5,807 bases of DNA, from the NCBI GenBank assembly GCA_016764535.1, contig JAESRR010000115.1, forward strand, positions 1-5,807. The letters are read 5' to 3'. The stretch comes from Cohaesibacteraceae bacterium. GTDB lineage: Bacteria > Pseudomonadota > Alphaproteobacteria > Rhizobiales > Cohaesibacteraceae. The notes beneath the pieces are model-generated. The model had not been told where the DNA came from and did not search any database. It was given only the letters and a program-made list of their open reading frames with translations. Of this stretch, positions 1 to 5,190 are shown piece by piece. Position numbers and translations under genes: made by a program. Each line of letters begins with the position of its first letter. The first letter of the stretch is position 1.

Positions 1-515
1 GCTTTTTTGAACCACATATTGGCTTGTGCAATATTCTCATCAATACCCGTACCGTTTGCATAGATGATACCAAGGTTCACCATTGCCGTTGCATCACCTG
101 CTTCAGCAGCTTTTGTGTACCATTCATTGGCTTGTGCAGGATCCTTGTCGACACCCGTACCGAATAAATAGCTGAGACCAAGGAACCGCATAGCAATTGC
201 ATCACCTACTTCAGTAGCTTTTGTGTACCATTCAATGGCCTGTGCAGGATTTTTGTTGACACCTCTGCCGTTCACATAGTTGACCCCAAGGAATCGCATT
301 GCCGTTGCATCACCTGCTTCGGCAGCTTTTCTGTACCATTCATTGGCTTGTGCGGGATCCTTGTCGATACCCGTACCGTTTTCATAGTTGAGACCAAGGT
401 TCACCATTGCCGTTGCATCACCTGCTTCAGCAGCTTTTGTGTACCATTCATTGGCTTGTGCAGGATCCTTGTCGACACCCGTGCCATTTGAGAGTGAAAG
501 ACCGTAGTTACTCAT
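1..515 (-). repeat. Tandem 108-bp coding repeats (Sel1-like array)
   Basis: The alanine-methionine (ATAM-type) position recurs at CAT triplets 513-515, 405-407, 297-299, 189-191 and 81-83, a strict 108-bp period (36 residues). A more diverged unit precedes them (around 621-623). Typical unit text is NGTGVDKDPAQANEWYTKAA followed by EAGDATAM, the Sel1 pattern (G...Y..G.GV..D...A..W..KAA..G...A). Bases 69-158 and 393-482 are identical over 90 bp, offset by exactly three units. The array continues beyond the left edge. Confidence 0.92.
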
Positions 516-2483
516 TCCCCGTGGATTATCGTGTTCGGCACTAATTTTAAAATAACTTGTAGATTTTTCAAAATTTTGTGCAATATCCTTCCCCGTCCAT
601 AACATATAACCGAGGATATTCAGCGCCTTATCATCTTTATGATCAGCAGCAATTTGAATTGCAGTGATAACAGCATCGGGAACTTTTTCATCAGCTTTGC
701 TCATTGCGAAAGCGATTTGTGCGCTAACATTTACGAATTGTTTATAATGCAGATCGTTTTCTGAGGGTGGTTTTAGTACTCCAGTTACCCTCGTCAAAGT
801 TGGAAAATCTGATGCCGCACGTTCGATAAACTGAGACATGCCTGTGGGGGAGAGTCCCCAAGCTTGTTGAATGAGTTGGTTGCCAGACTTTGTGCCGCGT
901 AATTCCAGTGCATTAAGAACAAACCATTCACCAAGAATGTCTGGAAGTAGAGGGGGCACAATTTTGGCTGGCCCAAATGAACTCTTCTCAGACGGTCCAT
1001 TAACAAGAACCAGGGATTTACAAAGGCTATCGTCGTCTAATTCATCACCAAGAATATCGCGTAGTTGAGCAAGGGTGCAACCGCCGGAAAGTGTCGCAAG
1101 TACTGCGGCTTTCATTTCAATATCTGTACTGTTTAGCGAAGGCGGTTTACCATCAAAGAATGTTGACCATCGCTGGTTTTGATCCTTGTCCAACACAAAT
1201 GTCAGCAGCTCTCCTTTGGTCCAAACGTCATCTTGGTTGTTATTTGATAACACGTTTCCAAGAAAGAACGCATAAAGTGGTCTGCCTTCCTTGTCTATTT
1301 TTTGCAAATTTATTTCGATTGTTGCATCAGGTTTAAATAGGGCTTGACCATTGTTGCTCGCTTTAAACACATCTCTCGTGATATGAGCTAAATCTGCCGG
1401 AGTTAGCCGTCTGAGTTCCAGAATGCCCGTTTTTTCAAATAGGAATTCAGATTTTGCGAGTTCATGAAATGCGGATGCTTTATTTAGTTCATTAAACCAG
1501 GTAGCATACTCATTCGAATGCTTAAATTTATTCGCAAAGTTTTCTTGATCAGTGTTGGAAGTTTGTTGAACCAATCCTCCTTGATCCCATCTTTGCCGTT
1601 CAAGTAGTAATACTCTGACTGGATGCTGGAACAATTCCGAACGTTTCATAAACGATTCCATTACCGGTCCTATTACGGAACCGAGCGCAACTACATAATC
1701 AAGAACTAGCAAATGGGGTTTATTGGGTGTCCAGCATTTCCAAAAATTTAGAAAGTCACTCTTCGCATCTTCGGAACCGAAATCTTTTGGAACATTCCAA
1801 AAACCTGCCGCCCAGCCATTACCATTGACTTCTTGAATAAGGTCCCATCCCAGACGGCTTTTTCCTTGTCCAGCTACTCCGGCGATTTGAAGCCAGAGGA
1901 ATCCTTGTTTCATGTCGTCATGTAAAAATCGTCGTAATGCAGCTTGTTCTTTCTCCCTTCCAAGAACCTTGATCTTGTGTTCGCCGGAATAAGCGTAGGA
2001 ATAAAGTTGCAGGTCCGAGCGTTGGTCCGGATTGCGGGTAAATATCCCGATTTTTGAATCGGCAGGATGTAGGTCGTCATCAGAGATTTCGTCTTCTAAT
2101 GTAACTTCGTTAGTTCTTTCAACCCAATTATCGAAAGTAATCCGGTTATTGTCGGTACTTCCAAACAACACTTTCTCGATTGGAAACAGTGCTCTTGTAT
2201 AATGATCCTCTACATAGGCCAAATAAAACAAGGCACAGCTTAGTTCAATACTGTTCGGAGGGTTCTTGGATTTTAGTGTTTTGATACTTCTACCAAGCTT
2301 GGAATGCGACTTCTGTCCTGTAGCCCGCTTTAAGTGAATCGTTAACTCATCGTCTCTGTACTCTTCGTTCGGGGTTATCTGACCATATATTGATCCAACG
2401 GCATTCTGAAATTCTTTTGCTTTTTCTGGATCACCCTGCAATAGAACTTTTATTTTATCCCGGAACGCTTGGTAGTTTGACAT
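1..2483 (-). CDS. STAND-type P-loop NTPase with C-terminal Sel1-like repeats (partial, runs off left edge)
   Basis: The frame is open from ATG at 2483 to position 1 without a stop (827 codons visible), so the C-terminus lies outside the window. Start: AGGCGG sits four bases before the ATG. Visible layout: an unrecognised N-terminal region (about 1-130), an acidic linker with ISDDD (133-137), LGRE (174-177) that commonly opens STAND/AAA_16 modules, Walker A GVAGQGKS (202-209, Lys208), Walker B-like HLLVLDY (Asp262), then a VRVLLLERQRW segment typical of the STAND core. PDILGE (514-519) resembles a motif often seen after the NTPase core. From about residue 615 to the edge run Sel1-like repeats of exactly 36 residues. 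Known for the family: STAND proteins use NTP-driven oligomerisation, with a repeat region as sensor and an N-terminal effector. Inferred here: a cytoplasmic sensor, possibly in phage defence. I recognise no TIR, nuclease, protease or membrane effector. It is probably the second gene of an operon with 2537-3076. Confidence 0.88.
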   Translation of the reverse strand, partial: MSNYQAFRDKIKVLLQGDPEKAKEFQNAVGSIYGQITPNEEYRDDELTIHLKRATGQKSHSKLGRSIKTLKSKNPPNSIELSCALFYLAYVEDHYTRALFPIEKVLFGSTDNNRITFDNWVERTNEVTLEDEISDDDLHPADSKIGIFTRNPDQRSDLQLYSYAYSGEHKIKVLGREKEQAALRRFLHDDMKQGFLWLQIAGVAGQGKSRLGWDLIQEVNGNGWAAGFWNVPKDFGSEDAKSDFLNFWKCWTPNKPHLLVLDYVVALGSVIGPVMESFMKRSELFQHPVRVLLLERQRWDQGGLVQQTSNTDQENFANKFKHSNEYATWFNELNKASAFHELAKSEFLFEKTGILELRRLTPADLAHITRDVFKASNNGQALFKPDATIEINLQKIDKEGRPLYAFFLGNVLSNNNQDDVWTKGELLTFVLDKDQNQRWSTFFDGKPPSLNSTDIEMKAAVLATLSGGCTLAQLRDILGDELDDDSLCKSLVLVNGPSEKSSFGPAKIVPPLLPDILGEWFVLNALELRGTKSGNQLIQQAWGLSPTGMSQFIERAASDFPTLTRVTGVLKPPSENDLHYKQFVNVSAQIAFAMSKADEKVPDAVITAIQIAADHKDDKALNILGYMLWTGKDIAQNFEKSTSYFKISAEHDNPRGMSNYGLSLSNGTGVDKDPAQANEWYTKAAEAGDATAMVNLGLNYENGTGIDKDPAQANEWYRKAAEAGDATAMRFLGVNYVNGRGVNKNPAQAIEWYTKATEVGDAIAMRFLGLSYLFGTGVDKDPAQANEWYTKAAEAGDATAMVNLGIIYANGTGIDENIAQANMWFKK

Positions 2484-2495
2484 GATGCCGCCTGA
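2484..2495 (-). promoter_or_regulatory. Ribosome binding site of the STAND NTPase gene
   Basis: On the minus strand AGGCGG is followed by CATC and the ATG at 2483. It is an acceptable Shine-Dalgarno at short spacing and fixes the start. The 53-bp gap back to the stop of the upstream gene contains no convincing promoter, which favours co-transcription. Confidence 0.5.
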
Positions 2496-2536
2496 ATACT
2501 CTGATAAGTAGATTCAGAGATTAGGCGAATGGGGCC

Positions 2537-3076
2537 TCAAATGTCCAGTGATGGTTTTTCTTTTGGCGTGGGTACTTGAACTCCATCTACCCAGTATTCA
2601 AACCCGGTTACTTTCCCCGTTCTTTCGCTGTAAAATAACCGTGCGGGACCCAGTTCTGGATCGCGATGGAGATTGCCGTCTTTCCAATAGCCCTCTTCTT
2701 CCAATTGTCCTTCAGGTGTTTTGAGAATAAAAGCGGGTTTATCTCCCTCTCTGTGAGATTGACCGAGTATTTCAAAGCTCAACCCTATATCCATCCCCGA
2801 ACTTGTATCGGTAACTATGGTTGAGGGCCTATCGTTGGAGCGGTGACAGCCTTGCCCATTGTGCCAGCGTCTATATTTGGGCTGACCGGTGTCAGCGCAG
2901 TATTGGATGACAGCAGGCAAATCGCCCAGTCTATTAAATTTATTATTGTTATCCAGCCAACGTTCTTCTTTGATTTTTCCGCTTTGGGGATCTAAATCAA
3001 CTTCTACTGAAAATATCTTTGTCTCTATTTCTATACTCACCTGTCCATTGTGCCATACAATTTGTCCAAAAATCAA
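2537..3076 (-). CDS. MORN-like (YwqK-type) repeat protein
   Basis: Encodes 179 residues from a TTG start. An in-frame TAA lies four codons upstream, so no longer start exists. The protein is built of regular units of about 31 residues anchored by an aromatic residue at 8, 40, 71, 101, 131 and 162. The best-kept pattern is W-x-(N/D)-G-x-x-H-R-x-x-(G/D)-x-P-A-x-(I/L): GDLPAVI at 51-57, WHNGQGCHR at 71-79, HREGDKPAFI at 108-117, and YWKDGNLHR at 130-138 followed by LGPARL at 142-147. These resemble the MORN-variant repeats annotated as YwqK-like, whose biochemical role is mostly unknown. No signal peptide or membrane segment is visible, so it is likely cytoplasmic. It lies 53 bp upstream of the STAND NTPase on the same strand and is probably its operon partner. 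Oddities: the first repeat begins only a few residues after the start, the start codon is TTG and there is no clear ribosome binding site, so the 5' end could be truncated. Confidence 0.78.
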   Translation of the reverse strand: MIFGQIVWHNGQVSIEIETKIFSVEVDLDPQSGKIKEERWLDNNNKFNRLGDLPAVIQYCADTGQPKYRRWHNGQGCHRSNDRPSTIVTDTSSGMDIGLSFEILGQSHREGDKPAFILKTPEGQLEEEGYWKDGNLHRDPELGPARLFYSERTGKVTGFEYWVDGVQVPTPKEKPSLDI

Positions 3077-3120
3077 ATAAAATGTTTAAATACAGCCACT
3101 TAGGAATATATTCATTGCCC

Positions 3121-3148
3121 GGTATAGAGCACTTTATGTCCTGTAAAA
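3121..3148 (-). promoter_or_regulatory. Possible promoter for the repeat-protein/STAND operon
   Basis: Read on the minus strand, TTTTAC (3148-3143) and TATACC (3126-3121) are 16 bp apart, about 45 bp before the TTG start at 3076. The match to sigma70 consensus is moderate, but it is the best candidate in the spacer. Confidence 0.3.
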
Positions 3149-3177
3149 CCCTCTGAAAAACCGCTCAGATAGTCGTG

Positions 3178-3194
3178 TTGCACATGTTGTGCAA
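3178..3194. repeat. Inverted repeat TTGCAC-N5-GTGCAA
   Basis: A perfect 6-bp inverted repeat around ATGTT, in the divergent spacer between the minus-strand operon and the plus-strand ORF at 3279. It has the size and symmetry of an operator for a dimeric regulator. TTGCAC could also act as a -35 element for plus-strand transcription, but no good -10 is placed for it. Confidence 0.4.
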
Positions 3195-3195
3195 A

Positions 3196-3213
3196 CGGGA
3201 ATTATTATTCCCG
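3196..3213. repeat. Inverted repeat CGGGAAT-TATT-ATTCCCG
   Basis: A 7-bp perfect stem with a four-base loop, lying two bases after the preceding inverted repeat. It could fold as an RNA hairpin. The A-rich stretch that follows on the plus strand is not a T-tract, so it is a poor intrinsic terminator in either direction. An operator or leader hairpin is more likely. Confidence 0.4.
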
Positions 3214-3257
3214 GGTTCATAAAAAAAGAATGAGCGAACGACACGGCCGTCGTCTTT

Positions 3258-3272
3258 CCTGTTCGGAACAGG
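3258..3272. promoter_or_regulatory. 15-bp palindrome overlapping the ribosome binding site of the 3279 ORF
   Basis: CCTGTTC and GAACAGG flank a single central G. The right arm contributes the AGG that serves as Shine-Dalgarno, six bases before the ATG at 3279. A one-base loop is too tight for an RNA hairpin, so a protein-binding operator is the likelier reading. Confidence 0.4.
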
Positions 3273-3278
3273 CAAGAA

Positions 3279-3911
3279 ATGAAGCGAAATATTGAAGACC
3301 ATAATGTAACAAAATTCTCTCGGTCCGAGCCAGCATATTGTAGTAAAAACTGGAGGTCCCAACTTGAAAAGAACAAAGGTCGTATATATTCCCAGTCAGG
3401 CGAATGGTTGTCGCCAAAAATTGTACCACCATCAGCGTTCTTCGATGATGATGTGTGGTGTGATGCCGGAGAAGAAATTCGGAACCCCGCGTATGAGCAG
3501 AATTTCGCCAGATTTATTGAATCGGTGGTTGCCGCTGGATATTGCGGCAGGTCGGGTTCTGCAAAACTTGATTTTGTACTGCAAAATTTGAGTTTGGAAC
3601 GTGCACGGGGAGATTTGTTCGATCCAAACAAGATTTACATTGATCGAGAGAGCGTACCAAGAAAACCTGAGGATGAGCGCACGATTTGTGAAAGCTTCGG
3701 AATTGCTGGCAGGCGTACGTTCAACAGGCTGAAAGACAGGGTTGATAATCCACGCAAGACCATGTTTGTCGATAGACCCTGTAATGGAAAACTTCGGGGG
3801 CTCACCTCACAAAGGCCGTTGTTGGCGCGGCTTTGCTGGTGTTCATTGGCTCGTAAGGTGTTCCTGGCCCGGATTGGCTATCCTGAGTACTGTGAGCGCT
3901 TTGTGTACTAG
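3279..3911 (+). CDS. Hypothetical protein, 210 residues, unrecognised
   Basis: ATG at 3279 is preceded by AGG at six-base spacing. I do not recognise the family. The product is hydrophilic and mixed in charge, with no signal peptide. Residues about 65-160 look protein-like. They include a cysteine-containing acidic stretch FDDDVWCDAGEE and an Arg/Lys-rich part with DRESVPRKPEDERTICESFG followed by IAGRRTFNRLK, which could be helix-turn-helix-like (inference only). The last 40 or so residues (RGLTSQRPLLARLCWCSLAR and onward) look less natural, and all three frames stay partly open there, so a frameshift near 3780 that replaced the true C-terminus is possible. The opposite strand also holds a 165-codon ORF (3134-3631), which I judge a shadow because of its serine-rich, low-quality composition. 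The gene converges on the recombinase, with a hairpin between them. Confidence 0.55.
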   Translation: MKRNIEDHNVTKFSRSEPAYCSKNWRSQLEKNKGRIYSQSGEWLSPKIVPPSAFFDDDVWCDAGEEIRNPAYEQNFARFIESVVAAGYCGRSGSAKLDFVLQNLSLERARGDLFDPNKIYIDRESVPRKPEDERTICESFGIAGRRTFNRLKDRVDNPRKTMFVDRPCNGKLRGLTSQRPLLARLCWCSLARKVFLARIGYPEYCERFVY

Positions 3912-3953
3912 ACATGTGAGCCAATTTGCCGGGTAATTGAAAACCAAAGTAAC

Positions 3954-3982
3954 AATGGCGCTCGGAACGTTCGAGCGCCATT
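3954..3982. terminator. Bidirectional hairpin between convergent genes
   Basis: AATGGCGCTCG and CGAGCGCCATT form a perfect 11-bp, GC-rich stem around a 7-base loop (GAACGTT). It lies 42 bp after the stop at 3911 and 5 bp after the minus-strand stop at 3988, where a shared terminator for two convergent genes is expected. Neither side carries a long T-tract, so termination efficiency is uncertain. Confidence 0.6.
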
Positions 3983-3987
3983 TGCGC

Positions 3988-4605
3988 TCACCCCCACATT
4001 CGTTTTGCGAGGTTTCTATCTTCGTAGCCGATTACGTTTACGTAAATACTTGTAGTTGAGAGGCTGGCATGGCCCAGCCATTTTTGCAGACGGGTGACAG
4101 GAATTTCCGACATGATGGCGTGTACACCCATGGAATGGCGAAGACCTCGCGCACAGGCATGAATGCCGCTGATCCCCGCCTCGGTCATGACTTTATTGAT
4201 GAGCCTCCAGCCTGTGGTTCTGCTGAATGACCATATCCGGTTTGAGGCAGTCTCAGGATTTTGCTGTTGGTCGGAAATACTGTGGGTATGTTCAAGTCTT
4301 TCGATGAAACGTTGAGGCAAAGGGATTGGCCGAAAATGTGTGCCTTTGAGTTTACCGCGTTTTTTAGCGCTACGGATGATGACAAAACCATCATCGATCA
4401 GAATTTGATTAAATGTCATTGAAAGTGCCTCACAAGGCCTGCAACCAGTCCAAAAAATTACCTCCGCAAAAGAACGCTCTTTCGGCTCTGATAATACAGA
4501 CAACGCTTTGTAAAATCGTTTGCGTTCTGTAGCTGTGAGATATTTACGCTCACCCGCTATCGAATAAAGGCTCATCTCCGGGTACACTGAAAAGTTGTTG
4601 TTCAT
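3988..4605 (-). CDS. Tyrosine recombinase (catalytic domain only)
   Basis: Phage-integrase/XerC-like tyrosine recombinase that cuts and rejoins DNA through a 3'-phosphotyrosine. Start: ATG at 4605 (205 residues) has GGAG at 4617-4614, eight bases upstream. The in-frame GTG at 4614 (208 residues) overlaps that site and is less likely. Numbered from the GTG: Arg59 in TGCRPCEAL, Lys84/Lys85 in the beta-hairpin, Arg159 in ARGLRHSMG, His182 in WLGHASLSTT and nucleophile Tyr191 in SIYVNV. The usual first His of the H-x-x-R box is Arg156. Related short integrases often have Lys there (KGLRHG), so this need not inactivate it. There is no N-terminal SAM-like core-binding domain. Length (about 205) and architecture match FimB/FimE-type inverting recombinases and small mobile-element integrases. 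Two inverted 25-bp quasi-palindromes lie just upstream and could be its substrates. Confidence 0.93.
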   Translation of the reverse strand: MNNNFSVYPEMSLYSIAGERKYLTATERKRFYKALSVLSEPKERSFAEVIFWTGCRPCEALSMTFNQILIDDGFVIIRSAKKRGKLKGTHFRPIPLPQRFIERLEHTHSISDQQQNPETASNRIWSFSRTTGWRLINKVMTEAGISGIHACARGLRHSMGVHAIMSEIPVTRLQKWLGHASLSTTSIYVNVIGYEDRNLAKRMWG

Positions 4606-4613
4606 GGCGGTCA

Positions 4614-4617
4614 CTCC
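4614..4617 (-). promoter_or_regulatory. Ribosome binding site deciding the recombinase start
   Basis: GGAG on the minus strand lies eight bases from the ATG at 4605. It overlaps the upstream GTG codon, which favours the ATG. Confidence 0.6.
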
Positions 4618-4621
4618 GATG

Positions 4622-4652
4622 TTCCCGCCGCATACAATGACTATCGCGGGAA
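4622..4652. repeat. 7-bp inverted repeat in the recombinase leader
   Basis: TTCCCGC (4622-4628) and GCGGGAA (4646-4652) are perfect complements, 17 bases apart, between the ribosome binding site of the recombinase and the left 25-bp element, which its right arm overlaps by three bases. It could form a leader hairpin. Confidence 0.35.
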
Positions 4653-4674
4653 ACAGAATAGATATTTTTGTTTC
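4650..4674 (+). repeat. Left 25-bp quasi-palindromic element (candidate recombinase crossover site)
   Basis: Arm GAAACAGAA, 7-bp centre TAGATAT, arm TTTTGTTTC (reverse complement GAAACAAAA). Two 9-bp inverted arms around a short asymmetric centre is the form of a tyrosine recombinase core site. Bases 4650-4666 are the exact reverse complement of 4790-4806, and the whole element matches the reverse complement of the right element at 23 of 25 positions. Confidence 0.6.
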
Positions 4675-4747
4675 AAGGCCTCATACCTCTCAATATTTCA
4701 ATGGTTTGCATGTCAGCATATTATGCTTCTAACCACTAATTCTGGCA

Positions 4748-4776
4748 ATAATAAGTATATTTCTGAGTGATTTCAA
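4748..4776 (-). promoter_or_regulatory. Sigma70-like promoter directed at the recombinase gene
   Basis: On the minus strand TTGAAA (4776-4771) and TATTAT (4753-4748) are separated by exactly 17 bp, a good consensus promoter. Predicted transcription would begin near 4741, run across the left 25-bp element and reach the recombinase at 4605. It lies wholly between the two inverted 25-bp elements. Confidence 0.55.
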
Positions 4777-4781
4777 GTTGT

Positions 4782-4806
4782 GAAACAGTAATATCTATTC
4801 TGTTTC
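4782..4806 (-). repeat. Right 25-bp quasi-palindromic element (inverted copy)
   Basis: Arm GAAACAGTA, centre ATATCTA (reverse complement TAGATAT, identical to the left element), arm TTCTGTTTC. It is in inverted orientation relative to 4650-4674, with 107 bp between the two. It abuts the -35 box of the recombinase promoter, so it could equally be an operator for autoregulation. Confidence 0.6.
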
Positions 4807-4837
4807 AGTAATGAATTTATATTTTTTGGGAGTGTTG

Positions 4838-4854
4838 CTCGATCTCATCGAGAT
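4838..4854. repeat. Overlapping small inverted repeats before the exported-protein gene
   Basis: CTCGAT-CTC-ATCGAG (4838-4852) and ATCTC-ATC-GAGAT (4842-4854) overlap, giving two alternative short hairpins. The only Shine-Dalgarno-like bases (GAG, 4850-4852) before the presumed start at 4861 are inside them. Confidence 0.3.
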
Positions 4855-4860
4855 ATATTA

Positions 4861-5190
4861 ATTAAATACGCAATAATTCTTTATGCAATTTTGAGTATAT
4901 GCACGCCCGCGCATGCAGGGCAGAATGTAAAAACCAGCGAGTTCCTGAAACTGGATTATGAATCGCAGGACTACTTTTTTGGATCAACAATCTGGACCGC
5001 AGCCGTTATTGCCACTCAAATTCGACAGGATTTGGCAAATTGTATTGCTGACTGGTACACAAATGATCCCGCCATTATCAAAGAACGCAATGCTGAAATT
5101 CTGCGCATTATGAAGGGCCTTCCAGATAGCTATCCCAGTGGCATCGTTGTGGCTGTATTGCAAAAAAACTGCGGAAAATTTGGAAAATAG
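4861..5190 (+). CDS. Small exported protein with signal peptide, unknown function
   Basis: The frame is open from 4792. The first canonical start is TTG at 4891 (99 residues), but that start cuts through a clear signal peptide. Translation from ATT at 4861 gives a Lys at position 2, a hydrophobic core YAIILYAILSI and a cleavage motif CTPAHA before GQNVKT, 109 residues in all. I therefore place the start at 4861 as ATT. It is one base away from ATG, so a lost start codon or a sequencing error is also possible. The mature part is about 90 residues with two cysteines, Cys61 in NCIADWY and Cys104 in NCGKFG, which could form a periplasmic disulfide. I do not recognise a named family, though the CI-x-x-W ... 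P ... CG pattern is reminiscent of small secreted proteins of proteobacteria. No good promoter is seen for it in the current orientation. It ends directly against the convergent gene at 5191. Confidence 0.68.
   Translation: MKYAIILYAILSICTPAHAGQNVKTSEFLKLDYESQDYFFGSTIWTAAVIATQIRQDLANCIADWYTNDPAIIKERNAEILRIMKGLPDSYPSGIVVAVLQKNCGKFGK

Noticed and set aside
1..515. CRISPR-like array of regularly spaced repeats
   Set aside because: The 108-bp period is a coding repeat in a continuous open frame and translates into Sel1-like units. There are no short identical repeats with unique spacers.
3178..3194. Quorum-sensing lux/tra box
   Set aside because: TTGCAC-N5-GTGCAA is shorter and spaced differently from the known 18-20 bp boxes, and no LuxR-type gene is in the window.
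3134..3631. 165-codon minus-strand ORF opposite the 3279 gene
   Set aside because: Its product is serine- and phenylalanine-rich without any domain character, and the plus-strand frame has a ribosome binding site and more protein-like text.
3742..3936. 64-codon plus-strand ORF overlapping the end of the 3279 ORF
   Set aside because: There is no convincing ribosome binding site and the composition is unusual. It is kept only as part of the frameshift remark.
4650..4806. Terminal inverted repeats of a miniature transposable element
   Set aside because: I see no target-site duplication flanking them, and each repeat is itself a quasi-palindrome, which suits a recombinase or repressor site better than a transposon end.
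4811..4861. 16-codon ORF MNLYFLGVLLDLIEIY before the exported-protein gene
   Set aside because: Very short, with no ribosome binding site. It could be a leader peptide, but nothing beyond an open frame supports that.
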